Source of the DNA: Candidatus Epilinea brevis
Lineage (GTDB): Bacteria > Chloroflexota > Anaerolineae > Epilineales > Epilineaceae
Reading direction: 5' to 3'
Assembly: GCA_016710785.1 (NCBI GenBank)
Contig: JADJUE010000011.1
Span: forward strand, 62,001 to 126,000
DNA: 64,000 nt
Shown one piece after another: positions 17,341 through 27,489 of this stretch (position 1 is its first letter; each line of letters starts with the position of its first letter). The notes beneath the pieces were generated by a model that was given only the letters and a program-made list of their open reading frames with translations, did no database searches and was not told the origin of the DNA. A program made the translations under genes and the position numbers.

Positions 17341-17472
17341 AAGTTCCCGGCTGTCGTGATGGGTTTCCTTACGTGTTGGAGCAAGTTTCCTTGCGTGTCG
17401 ATGCAAGTTTCCTTACGTGTTGATGCAGGTTTCTCGGCGTGAAGTGGACGGGTTACCGGCATGAAGTGGGCG
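17341..17472. repeat. Six degenerate 22-bp tandem repeats
   Basis: Units start at 17341, 17363, 17385, 17407, 17429 and 17451, with an exact 22-bp period. The central three are nearly identical (GTTTCCTTACGTGTTGATGC type) and the outer ones decay (GTTTCTCGGCGTGAAGTGG, GGTTACCGGCATGAAGTGG). A period close to two helical turns suggests stacked protein-binding sites. They lie between the HU-like gene (minus, starts 17140) and the end of the VOC gene. No long ORF with coding character occupies 17141-17618. Confidence 0.7.
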
Positions 17473-17618
17473 AGCTTCCGACTGCAGACGGAAATCGCGC
17501 CGGCTGGGGGCTGGCGCTGACCTGGGGATGCCTTGGCGAACCGCGCCAGCGTTCGCCCCGGGAGTTGCGGCCGACGGCGAGCAGCCAGGCGCGCCACCGG
17601 TCTCGCCGGAGCCAGGGG

Positions 17619-18019
17619 TCAGGTACCGACCGGCCGCGCCACCACCAGCACGTTCCCGTCCGGGTCCGCGAAGTAGGCCGCCTCGTCGCCCCAGTCGCGC
17701 GGCGCGGCGGCTGAGAGAAGGCGGGCGCCAGCGGCTTCCAGGGCATCCACTGCCGCCGGCAGGTCGTCGACGCGGAGGTAGAGCTCAGTGGCGTGATGAT
17801 GGCGCCGGCCGGGGTAACTGTCGGCAAGGCCCCGGTATTCCTGGCGAAGCCCTCGCGCTGGTACAGGCCCAGCCGCATGCCGCCCGGCAGCAGGTACTCG
17901 CGGTACACGGGGACGTCCACATCCGCGGGCCAGGCGAAGGCGCGGTCGTAGAAGGCACTCGCTCGGTGCAGGTCGGCTACCGCGAGGATGGTGAGGATGT
18001 GGCGGGCGGTGATGCTCAT
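17619..18019 (-). CDS. VOC (glyoxalase/bleomycin-resistance) family protein, frameshifted
   Basis: The N-terminal half MSITARHILTILAVADLHRASAFYDRAFAW... lies in one frame; the C-terminal half TELYLRVDDLPAAVDALEAAGARLL...WGDEAAYFADPDGNVLVVARP lies in another. The break is at about 17800-17815. One extra base after GGCCGGC would rejoin them into a 133-residue single-domain VOC protein of normal size. The C-terminal FADPDGN and N-terminal His7 mark the usual metal-binding strands (H/E type). Substrate unknown. Sequencing error and recent inactivation both remain possible. Confidence 0.75.
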
Positions 18020-18047
18020 GGGCGTCTCGATGGTTGGCGTGGCCCCA

Positions 18048-18076
18048 TTGCAGGGCCGGTCGGGGCAGCTTATGAT
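18048..18076 (+). promoter_or_regulatory. Promoter of the nucleotidyltransferase gene
   Basis: TTGCAG (18048-18053), 17-bp spacer, TATGAT (18071-18076). The predicted transcription start is about 12-15 nt before ATG 18097, leaving just enough leader for the GGAG Shine-Dalgarno. It lies in the gap between the divergent VOC gene and this gene. Confidence 0.6.
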
Positions 18077-18096
18077 AGTGAGAACGGAGCATCCGC

Positions 18097-18750
18097 ATGC
18101 AGACCCTTCTCAACCCCGGCATTCCCACGTTCCAGGAGCTGACCATGCCGGCGACCTTGCCACTGGCCACCCTGCACGGGGCCGTCCTCGACTTCATCCG
18201 CGACCGCGAGGACGTCGTGCTGTTCGGCGCCTACGCCGTCAACGCGTACGTGCCCGAGCCACGGATGACCCAGGACATCGACCTCTTGAGCACTCGGATG
18301 GAGGCCGTCGCCACGGACCTGCGAGACCATCTGGCGGCGCGCTTCCGTATTGCCCTCCGCCTGCGGGATCTAGGCGCGGACAAGGGCCTGCGGCTCTACC
18401 AGCTGCAAAAGGAAGGCAACCGCCACCTGGTGGACATCCGCTCCGTCGGCACCCTACCGGACAGCCGTCGCCTGGCCGGCATCCTGGTGCTGGCACCGGC
18501 CGACCTGGTGGCCGCCAAGGCCCTGGCCTTCCACCAGAGGCGCGGCCAACCCAAGTCAGGCACGGATTGGCGCGACCTGGCGCTCCTGCTCCTGGCCTTC
18601 CCGGACCTGCGCGCCGACGACGGGCCGGTCGCCGAATGCCTACGAAACCTGGACGCATCACCGGCCGCCATGGACACCTGGCGCGAGCTGGCAGGGCAGA
18701 CATGGGTGGCGGACGATGACGGGGACGACACGGACGCGGACTGGGTCTGA
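18097..18750 (+). CDS. Nucleotidyltransferase-fold protein (AbiEii/MNT-like)
   Basis: 217 residues; GGAG lies 8 nt before ATG 18097. A second in-frame ATG at 18145 also has an AGGAG 6 nt upstream, so the start could be 16 residues later. The motif GAYAVNAYVPEPRMTQDIDLLS (about 44-65) is the GA/GS...R.T.DIDL signature of minimal nucleotidyltransferases related to AbiEii toxins, with paired Asp residues for metal. The C-terminus is acidic (DDDGDDTDAD). AbiEii toxins are normally paired with an AbiEi antitoxin; none is adjacent, so a toxin role is not supported by context. Confidence 0.65.
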   Translation: MQTLLNPGIPTFQELTMPATLPLATLHGAVLDFIRDREDVVLFGAYAVNAYVPEPRMTQDIDLLSTRMEAVATDLRDHLAARFRIALRLRDLGADKGLRLYQLQKEGNRHLVDIRSVGTLPDSRRLAGILVLAPADLVAAKALAFHQRRGQPKSGTDWRDLALLLLAFPDLRADDGPVAECLRNLDASPAAMDTWRELAGQTWVADDDGDDTDADWV

Positions 18751-18844
18751 CGGTCGGGTATCCAGAACGGGTGATGACCGTTCCTTCCGCCCGGGTGACC
18801 CGCTGCCGACTTACGCGGTCGTGGATCGGATCGCGGGGCCGCCC

Positions 18845-19705
18845 CTATGGTGCATCATCGCGGATCCTACCGCCCCAGCCCTCGTCCAAGGCATGCGTCA
18901 GCGCCGCGCCGTAGAAGAAGACCAACGCCGCCAGGTATAGACCGCCCAGGCTGATCAGCGGCGAGATCGCCACCGTGAGGATGGCGTTGTCGGCCGCCAG
19001 GCGCAGCCCGAGCGACACCAGGAGCATGCCCGCGCAGAGCACGCCGCCCGCCGCCAGAGCGCCCACCAGCACCGAGCCCCAGCGCGGGCTCCTGTCCGGC
19101 AGGCTGCGGTAGATCAGGCCCAGAGTCGTCGTGAGCAGGCCCAGCAGCCAGGCCGCGTGGGTCAGGGCGGAGACGTCGACGAAGCCCGGCAGGTAGCGCT
19201 CCAGGAACCGGCCGAATCCGCTGAGGACCGTGCCCGTCAGGAGACCGGCCAGGAGCAGCAGGCCCATCAGCAGGGTGAAGGCCATGGAGACCAGGCGGCT
19301 GCGGGCCATGGGCAGCCAGCGGCGCCAGATCGGGGACGGCGCCGGCGCCAGGTCCTGGTCCCAGATCTCGCCCAGGTCCCGCTCCACCTCGAAGAAGATG
19401 CGCGAGCCGCTCCACATCAGCACCAGGATGCCGATGGCCGTGGCACGCGCCGAGGCGCTGGGCTGGGCCGCGGCCGTGACCGCCGCCGCCACCGCGTCCG
19501 CCCGCCCCTGGCCCAGGAGCAGCCCGATCTCCGCCAGCACCCCGTCCTGCGCCGCCGTCGGACCCATGACCAGGCCGGCGATCCCGATGGCCAGCACCAA
19601 CAGCGGGGCGAAGCTCATCAGCACGTAGAGCGCCAGGGCCGCGCTCATGCGATGGAAGTTGAGGCGGTCGGCCTGTTGATGGACGGCGCGGAAAAGGGGT
19701 AGCAT
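18845..19705 (-). CDS. YihY/BrkB-family membrane protein
   Basis: 286 residues starting MLPLFRAVHQQADRLNFHRMSAALALYVLMSFAPLLVLAIGI. The initial SAALALY...APLLVL helix and the later YRSLPDR...WGSVLVGALAAGG and LGGLYLAALVFFYGAAL are typical of the YihY/BrkB (formerly ribonuclease BN) family. Six membrane helices are expected. Family members have been proposed as transporters or envelope proteins; the old RNase BN annotation is wrong for the family. The final ALTHALDEG is characteristic. Start chosen at 19705 for the usual amphipathic N-terminus. Confidence 0.85.
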   Translation of the reverse strand: MLPLFRAVHQQADRLNFHRMSAALALYVLMSFAPLLVLAIGIAGLVMGPTAAQDGVLAEIGLLLGQGRADAVAAAVTAAAQPSASARATAIGILVLMWSGSRIFFEVERDLGEIWDQDLAPAPSPIWRRWLPMARSRLVSMAFTLLMGLLLLAGLLTGTVLSGFGRFLERYLPGFVDVSALTHAAWLLGLLTTTLGLIYRSLPDRSPRWGSVLVGALAAGGVLCAGMLLVSLGLRLAADNAILTVAISPLISLGGLYLAALVFFYGAALTHALDEGWGGRIRDDAP

Positions 19706-19764
19706 GGTAGGGACGATGATAGGCCAAGGGTGGGCGGGGTTCCAGCGGATACCACCCCCACCGA

Positions 19765-19793
19765 TTGCCCCCATCCCTCTCCTGACCTATAAA
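19765..19793 (+). promoter_or_regulatory. Promoter giving a leaderless transcript
   Basis: TTGCCC (19765-19770), 17-bp spacer, TATAAA (19788-19793), with ATG at 19802, 14 bp after the first base of the -10. Transcription would begin at or next to the start codon. No Shine-Dalgarno is present before 19802, consistent with leaderless translation. Confidence 0.65.
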
Positions 19794-19801
19794 CCTACCC
19801 C

Positions 19802-20907
19802 ATGCCCATCGCCCTCGCCATGCTCCCCCTGCGCCTCGTCGTCTTCGCCCTAGGCGCCGCGCTGGTCTTCCGTGCCCTGCGCGCCGCCGTGCGCACCTTC
19901 GTGCTGCCGCGCAGCGCCGCCGATCCCGTCATCCAGCGCATCTTCCGTTGGCTCCGCAAGGTTTTCGACTGGCGCCTGCGGCGCATGGCCACCTACGCCC
20001 AGCGCGATGCCCTCATGGCCATGTACGCCCCCGTGGGCCTGATGCTGCTGGTGCCCGCGCTGCTGGCCCTGGTGCTGGCCGGGCATATGGCCATGCTCTG
20101 GGCCGTGGGCGGGCGGCCGCTGACCGACCTGGACGCCTGGTCCCACGCCTTTGCCATGAGCGGCTCCTCCTTGCTCACCCTGGGCTTCGAACGCGGCGAC
20201 GGGCCGGCGGAGACCCTGCTCTCCTTCAGCGCCGCGGCCATGGGGATGATGCTCGTGGCCCTGCTCATCGCCTACCTGCCCACCATCTACGCCGCCTTCT
20301 CCGCCCGGGAGAAGATGGTCACCCTGCTGGAGGTGCGCGCCGGCAGCCCGCCTTCGGCCGTCGAGCTGCTCAGCCGCTATCAGCGCCTGGGCCGCCTGGA
20401 CCGCCTGGGTGAGCTGTGGCCCGTCTGGGAGGGTTGGTTCGCCGAGGTCCAGGAGAGCCATACCTCCCTGGCCGCCCTGGTCTTCTTCCGCTCGCCCCTG
20501 CCCGAGCACAGCTGGGTGACCGCCGCCGGCGCCGTCCTGGACACCGCCGCCCTGGCCCAGTCCAGCCTGGACCTGCCCAGCGACGTGTACGCCCAGATGT
20601 GCCTGAGGGCCGGCTTCCTGGGCCTGCGCCGCGTGGCCGACTTCTTCCAGGTGCCCTACAACCGCGATCCGCACTTCCCCGCGGACCCCATCAGCATCAG
20701 CCGCCAGGATTTCGACGCCGCCTGGGAGGCCCTGGCGCGCCACGGCCTGCCCCTGCGCCCCGACCGCGACCAGGCCTGGCGGGACTTCGCCGGCTGGCGG
20801 GTGAACTACGATGCCGTGCTGATGGCCCTCTGCCGCATGACCATGGCGCCCCAGGCGCCCTGGGCGGGCCCGCCGACGCCTTCCGACCAGCAGCAGAGGA
20901 CCAATCC

Positions 20908-20911
<4 letters not shown>
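19802..20911 (+). CDS. Ion-channel-like membrane protein
   Basis: 369 residues with membrane helices at about 8-30, 72-97, 115-140 (a re-entrant-looking segment with SGSSLLTLGFERGDG) and 142-165. The SLLTLGF sequence between two helices resembles the selectivity loop of two-TM potassium channels (TxGxG/TxGF), but the match is short. A soluble C-terminal 200 residues (LLEVRAGSPPSAVELLSRY... onward) would be cytoplasmic. I call it channel-like, not a proven K+ channel. It is driven by a leaderless-type promoter and overlaps the next gene by 4 nt (ATGA). Confidence 0.55.
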
Positions 20912-21717
<806 letters not shown>

Positions 21718-21739
21718 ACCCGAGCCCCTCCCCTCGTCT

Positions 21740-21770
21740 CCCCCTCCCCGAGCCGTTTTGGGGGAGGGGG
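21740..21770. terminator. GC-rich hairpin after the enoyl-CoA hydratase gene
   Basis: CCCCCTCCCC (21740-21749) pairs with GGGGAGGGGG (21761-21770) around an 11-nt loop containing TTTT, 22 bp past the stop codon. A second G/C run follows. No T-tract follows the stem, so termination is probable only by position. A TACAAT -10-like element for the next gene is at 21841. Confidence 0.45.
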
Positions 21771-21897
21771 CCGGGGGGAGGGGGCCGGACCCCGGCCCGC
21801 TTTGCCCGTAGCATCCCCCACCCCTCCGCCGTCAATACCCTACAATCCCGCTCCCACTGTTCTCGGGGGCCATGCCTGCCAGCCCAAGGCCCTGCCC

Positions 21898-23570
21898 ATG
21901 CCTGCCGCCAAGATCCGCCGTCTGGCCATCTTCATCAACCTGTCGCTGGCGGTGGCCGTCGTCGCCGCCTGGCGTCCCGGTCCGGCCGCCGCCGGCCCCG
22001 CCGACTCGCCCACGGCGCCCGCGCCCACGGCCAGCCCTACCGCCGTCGATGGACCGGGCCTCTGCACCGTGAGCGGCGAGCACCGCGCCGGCACCACGCG
22101 GATGGAGATCGGCCAGGCGCTGGGAATGGCCCTGACGCTTGGCGCCACCTGCCCCGACAGCGTCAAGGGCAAGGCCGACATCCTGCTGGTGGTGGACTAT
22201 TCGGCGTCCATGCAGGAGCAGGGCAAGTTCGACGCGGCGCAGAGCGCGGTGCGGCAGTTCCTGGACAACGTCGACTTCAGCCTGCACCGTGTGGGCCTGG
22301 TGCCCTTCTCCAACAGCGCCTATGTGGCCCAGCCCCTCACCCAGAGCCGCAGCTACCTGGATCTGGCCTTGAAGAACAGCGGTGGTCCGGTGGGCGGCAC
22401 CAACATCGGCGAAGCCATCAGCACCGCGGACCGCGAGATGTACACCACCGCCCGGCGGGATGCCGTGTGGATCATCGTCCTGTTGACCGACGGCCAGAGC
22501 GCCGTGGATCCCATGCGCCAGGCGGCCGCCCAGGCGCGGGACCGGGGCATGGTGCTGTTCACCATCGGCCTGGGGCAGGACGTGGCCGAGGCCGAGCTGA
22601 AGTCCATCGCCACCAGCCCGGCGCATTACCGTTTCGCGCCGGACGCCGCCACCCTGACCCAGATCTACCTGGACATCGCAGCCATGATCCGCGCGGTGAC
22701 GGTGACCGACATCGTGCTGGTGGACCGCTTGGGGCAGGTGGCGCAGTACCAACCGGGCTCCGGCCTGCCGCGAGAGCCGGAGATCCCCGGCGAGGGCCGG
22801 GACCTGCGCTGGCGCATCCCCTTCCTGGCCGACAGCCAGCTCTTGTTCAGCTACAGCGTGCGCCTGCAGTCCGGCGGCATCGTGGAGCCCAGCGAGATCG
22901 CCTGGGCGGATTACACCGACGGCGACGGCGTCCGCCGCCGCTACGTCTTCCCCTCGCCCAAGGTGGAGGTCATCGTCCCCGAGCGCCGCTTCGCCTACCT
23001 GCCCTTCCTGATCCGCGGCCACTGCCTGCCGGCGACGCAACGCTCCGACGTGGTCTTGGCCCTGGACAACTCCTCCAGCATGGCCGGGGCCAAGCTGCAG
23101 GGGCGCGGTGGCGGCCGCCGGGCGCTTTCCTATCCTTGCTCAGCCTGCCGGCGGACCGCGCCGCCCTGGTGGCCTACGCCGGCGAGGCCCAGGTGCTCTC
23201 CGGCCTCACAGGCAACCCGGCCACCCTGGAGGCGGCCCTGCTCGCCCTGCGCACCGGCAGCGGCACGCGCATCGACCTGGGCCTGCAACAGGCCGGCGCC
23301 CTCCTGACCGGCCGCGCCGACAGCCAGCGCCGGCCGGCCATCATCCTGCTCACGGATGGCCGCCAGTCGGCGCCCGGCGACGTGCTGGGCATCGCCCGCG
23401 GCCTGCGCGCGCGGGGCATCGTCATCTACAGCGTCGCCTTCGGCAACGACGCCGACATAGACCTGCTGGCCGGCATCTCCGGACGCGCCGACCGGGTCTT
23501 CGTCGCCGAGGAAGCCCAGGCTCTGGCGGCCATCTACGCCGAGCTGGCGACGACGGTGGGCTGCCGGTAG
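21898..23570 (+). CDS. Secreted protein with two von Willebrand A domains, frameshifted
   Basis: Begins MPAAKIRRLAIFINLSLAVAVVAAW, a signal peptide or anchor, then a Thr/Pro/Ala linker. The first vWA domain starts near residue 95 (ADILLVVDYSASMQEQGKFDAAQSAV) with MIDAS motif DxSxS and the DGQSA loop. A second starts near residue 380 (DVVLALDNSSSMAGAKLQ) and is broken at about 23101-23120; the rest (GAFLSLLSLPADRAALVAYAG... ILLTDGRQSAPGDVL) continues in another frame to 23570. One base is missing. The intact protein would have about 557 residues and act outside the cell in metal-dependent protein binding. Partner unknown. Confidence 0.75.
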
Positions 23571-23590
23571 AGGCAGGGCGGATCCCTCCC

Positions 23591-24069
23591 ATGTCCTGGT
23601 TCGGGGCCTGGGCGGCCGCGTCAACCGCTGGGGGCCGGGCCGGGGCTGCTGCCCTGGGCCTGGTCTTCCAGCGGTGGCCGCCTGAACGGCTGGTCGGCCG
23701 CAGCTGCTGGTGGTCGGCGGGGGGCGGGCGGGGGGGGCGCGCTGGGCGGGGTGGGGGGGGGGCCCGCTGGTGGCCCTGGGCGTGGCGATGCTCTGGTCTG
23801 GCTGATGCCCAGCGCCTCGGCCTTCTGGGTGATCCGGGGCGACCTGCTGGAGGTTTCAGCGCTTCGCGCCGGCCGGGGACCTGTTCGCCTGGCTGCGCGG
23901 CACCTGACCTTCTGCCCATGGCCTCGCCGTCACCCTGCCGGCCAGGACCCGGCGCGGCATGGAGCCGCGGGTGCTGCTGCTGGCCGCCTGGCTGGCCGTG
24001 ATCCTTGCCGTCCTGGCCCGCGTGGTCTGGCAGGCCGGATTGCGGCGCTATGCCGGCGCGTCCGCCTGA
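23591..24069 (+). pseudogene. Degenerate ORF, possibly an ABC-2-type permease remnant
   Basis: No single frame carries a coherent protein. Fragments include SAFWVIRGDLLEV and a C-terminal piece MEPRVLLLAAWLAVILAVLARVVWQAGLRRYAGASA ending at 24069, which resembles the last helix and W..GLRRY.GAG end of ABC-2-type permeases. The middle is extremely G-rich (23729-23768, with a run of nine G) and may contain several sequencing indels. Either a decayed permease gene or a badly sequenced one; the family call is tentative. Confidence 0.4.
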
Positions 24070-24097
24070 TGGCTTCCCCTGCCCGGTTCCTGCGCGC

Positions 24098-25026
24098 ATG
24101 AATGCCCTCAGCTGGTCGTTGATCGCCCTCCTCGCGGGTCTGCCGCTGCTGCTGGTGGCCTGGTGGCTGCTGCAGGTGACGGAAGGCGTGCTGCTGGGCC
24201 CGCGCGTGGTGCGTTGGTTCTATGACAAGGACGCCCGGCGCTACGAGAGCATCAAGGGCTTCGACGCCCGCGACGAGCGCGACTTCGTGGCCCTGCCGCT
24301 CTTCCACCGCCTGGACGAGGGGGCCGGCCCAGACGCCCGCATCCTGGACGTGGCCACCGGCACCGGCCGCCTGCCGTCGGCCATCCTGGCCATCCCCTTC
24401 TACAGCGGCCGCATCGTGGGGGTGGACGCCTCGGGCGGCATGCTGGGCGTGGCCGCCGAGCGCCTGGCCGATCAGCCCGGCCGGGTCACCCTGCTGCAGA
24501 CCACGGTGCCGCCGCTGCCCTTCGCCGACGCCAGCTTCGACGCGGTCTGCCTCATGGAAGCCCTGGAGTTCCTGCCGGACCGCGCCGCGGCCCTGGCCGA
24601 ACTGGTGCGCGTGCTGGTGCCGGGCGGCATCCTGCTGGTCTCCAACCGCCGCGGCTGGGAGCGCCGGCTCTTCCTGAGCCACGCCGAACCGGCCCGCGCC
24701 TTCGAGACCCGCCTGGCCGCCCTGGGCCTGGAGCGAGTCGAGACCCGCCCCTGGCAGACCTACTACGACCTGGTCTGGGCGCGCAAGTCCGGCGCCGGCG
24801 CCATCTGGTCCGTGCCAGAAACGCCCCCATGGCCGGCCGCCCTGCGCTGTCGACGCTGCGCGGCGGACGGGGCCGCGGCGGCGAACCGGCGTCAGCGAAG
24901 GCGATGGCGCGGTCGCGACCGGCGAGGGGACCGAGACGCGGAAGGGTCAAGGGCGCAGCTGCACTGCCGGCGCTGCGGGCAGGGGCTGCCCTGGGCGATG
25001 CGGGGTTCTGGATGTGGGAGGGATGA
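24098..25026 (+). CDS. Membrane-anchored class I SAM-dependent methyltransferase
   Basis: Starts at ATG 24098 with one hydrophobic helix (about 6-30). The Rossmann methyltransferase domain follows: motif I ILDVATGTGRLP (about 82-93), VGVDASGGML (acidic tip of strand 2), LPFADASFDAVCLMEALEFLPD, and LVRVLVPGGILLVSN. The best fit is a methyltransferase_11-type enzyme. The C-terminus has two CRRC motifs (about residues 249 and 289), possibly a zinc ribbon. Frame use near the end is unclear: the main frame runs to 25282 against the convergent gene, whereas a single-base shift near 25005 gives a natural end FWMWEG-stop at 25026. Substrate unknown. Confidence 0.65.
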
Positions 25027-25081
25027 TGCTGGCGCCTCGGGTCGACGCTCCGCCAAGCGCAGCAGCCGCGACCGGCCGCGG

Positions 25082-27420
25082 TCAGCGCCGCAGTGCGGCA
25101 GAAGCAGCCTCCAGCGCCCCCCCACCGCCGTCGGCGACGGTGTGACCGGGACCGCGCTGGGACGGATCGTCGGCGAGGGCGTGGCCGATGCCGTCGGTAC
25201 CGGGCGCGTGGGCTCCGGGCCGACGGCGGCGATGCCGCGCTGGCTCCACCACAGGAAGCGGTCGGTCTGCTCGAAGAGGTAGACCTCCACGTCGTCGCCC
25301 GAACGCAGGTCGAAGCCGCCCAGGCCCGTCGCGAAGTCGCCGGTCAGGCCGCTGAGGGTGGCGGCGTTGCCGGCGGCGGCGCGGCCTTGCAGGTCACCGC
25401 GGGCGAAGCCGGCCGCCACCAGGAACTTGAGCGGCGGCGCCTTGCCGGACACGGTGTCGCTACGGTTGTCGGCCGTGAAACGCAGATCGGGCACGGTGAA
25501 GTCGTAGGTCCGCGCACCCACCTCCAGCCGGAAGCGGTCGCCGGGCTGAATACCCGTGGGGAAGACCCCGTCCAGGCTGATCAGCCATTGGGGCAGCTGA
25601 CCGTTGATCTGCGGCCGCACGAAGTCGCGCAGGGCCGCCTTGGGCTGCCCGGCGGTGTCGAGGGGACTGATGACGATGGGTAGCCCGGCGGTGGCCCGGC
25701 CCAGACTGGTCAGGTCGCTGACGCCGATGCCCACGATGGGCTGGTCCACCCATTCCAACACCCAGGCGGCACCGGCGTCGTGTGCCGCCAGGACACCGTA
25801 ATACATGGCGCAGGGCGCGGCGCCGCAGCGCAGGGTGTAGGCGCCGCTAGATTCGGCCCGACCGCTGAGCACCTGGTAATCCTCCTCGTAGGGCAAGGGG
25901 CCGAAGAAGTCGGCCGCCGCGTAGTAGACGAGGCTGTCCAAGCGGGCGCCGGGCGGGGCCTGGCCTGTCAGCACCTTGCCGCCCGGCGCGTCGACCGCCG
26001 CCGAGACCAAGGGCACCATGAACTCGACCGGCGCCCCGATCTCCGGCTTCAGCCGCAGGCGATCGCCGGGCTGGAAGGCGGAGTCCTGGCCGCGACTGGA
26101 GCGCAGTTCGGCCACCAGGAACCCGGCGGGGTCGGTCTCCACCTCGGTCCAGGCCTGCCGCTCGCCGCCGGGCAGGACATGCTCCACCAGCACCTTGCCC
26201 CAGCCGGCGATGCTGCCGGTGAGCACGTGGCCGTACAGACGGACGACCAGCTCTGGCTGCGCGACCCCGACCAGGCGCGCCACGCCGGAGCCGGTCCAGG
26301 CCAGCACCTTGGCCCGCGCGCCGGTGGGCGGCGGCGGGCTGAAGGTCTGACTGAAACCTCCCTGGGCATCCCCCCCCCTGGCCACCGCCGCGGCATCGTC
26401 CTGGCCATCGGCATCGCGGTCCAGGGCGATGGTCAGGCGCGCCCCGGCATCGGCATGCCCCCAGACCCGGGCACCGGCGCTGTCCAGGCTGGCCAGGATC
26501 CGCGGCACAGCGCCCACCTCCCGCTCGCCGGCCGGGGCGCTCAAGAACAGGGTCTCGCCGCTGTCCGGCCGGTAGACGCCGTTCTCGGGTACGCCGCCCG
26601 GCAACAGGGGCACGGCGTAGAGCGATCCGCCCAGAGGGTAGGCGGGGCCGGAGCGAAAGCGATCGGTACCCAGGGCATCGCGGCTGATCAGCCGGAGATC
26701 ACCTACGACCGGATCGGTACGAATCAGGGCATAGTTCTCGGATGTGCTGAGGGTGACCAAGGGCGGCGCGAAGGGATAGATGAAGATATGGCCGGCGCGG
26801 GTGATCACGGCCGCCTCGCCCCAATAGCCGGGGCCGATATCCGCCAGACCGCCGAAGTCGAAGCTGAAGCGGCCGCCGGCGGCCAGCCGGGCGGACTCTG
26901 GGGCGCGACGTCGGCCGGCCCGTCCAGCAGGGTCAGATCGCGGTGCAGGGCGACGAAGACGGCCAGGGTGCCCGGCGGCGCCTTGCCGCTCACCGTCTCG
27001 GCGCCGGTGTCGGCGGTGACCGCCATGGCCGGCGCCTCCAGGCGCGTGATCTCCGTCCCGATCCGCACCTCCACCGTGTCGCCGGGCTCGATCAGGATGC
27101 GCTGCTCCACCGGCCGGCCGGCGGAGAGGTCGATCTGCCAATGGCTCTCCGTATGCGCCCCGCCCTGCTCCACCTGGACGCGCAGGCGCCCGGCCGAGTC
27201 GAGCAGGCGCACGACCGGATGGGCGATGGCCGAGGTGCGGATGCCGACGATGGAGCTATGGACCCAGATCTCCAGCTGCGGGTCGGCAGTCTGGGCATGA
27301 GCGATGCGCGGCCCCGCCAGGACCCCAGCAGCAGGAAGGACCCACCCCGCAACGGCGGGCGCGGCGCCGGGGCCTCCAGGCCCCGCCGCCAGTCCGAGAT
27401 GGGGAGTTGCGGGCGGGGCT
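25082..27420 (-). CDS. Large secreted protein with Thr/Pro linker and LLLP tail, frameshifted
   Basis: A signal-peptide-like core (AVAGWVLPAAGVLAGPRIAHAQ) near 27290-27360 precedes about 730 residues of beta-rich sequence with recurring DTVSGKAPP/GKVLTGQAPPG units and PGDRFRLEVGA/PGDRLRLKPEIGA phrases, suggesting tandem Ig-like or bacterial adhesin-type modules. The frame changes at about 26890-26905. The end is a Thr/Pro/Ser-rich linker (PTASATPSPTIRPSAVP) and GGRWRLLLPHCG, after which a further one-base shift would place a stop at 25082. The true start is unclear because the frame is open into YifB with no ATG/GTG between about 27300 and 27520. Role unknown, probably cell surface. Confidence 0.55.
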
Positions 27421-27489
27421 CGGGGCGCCAGCAGGGGGCGAACAGGGCGGCCGCCAGGCGCCGGGCCTCGCCCCCAGCCCCTCCCCGAC

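Noticed and set aside
17361..17450. The 22-bp repeat array as a CRISPR array
   Set aside because: Repeats are contiguous with no unique spacers and decay outward; no cas genes are present.
23729..23768. G-rich run as a G-quadruplex regulatory element
   Set aside because: The region is inside a damaged ORF and probably contains miscounted homopolymers; not interpretable.
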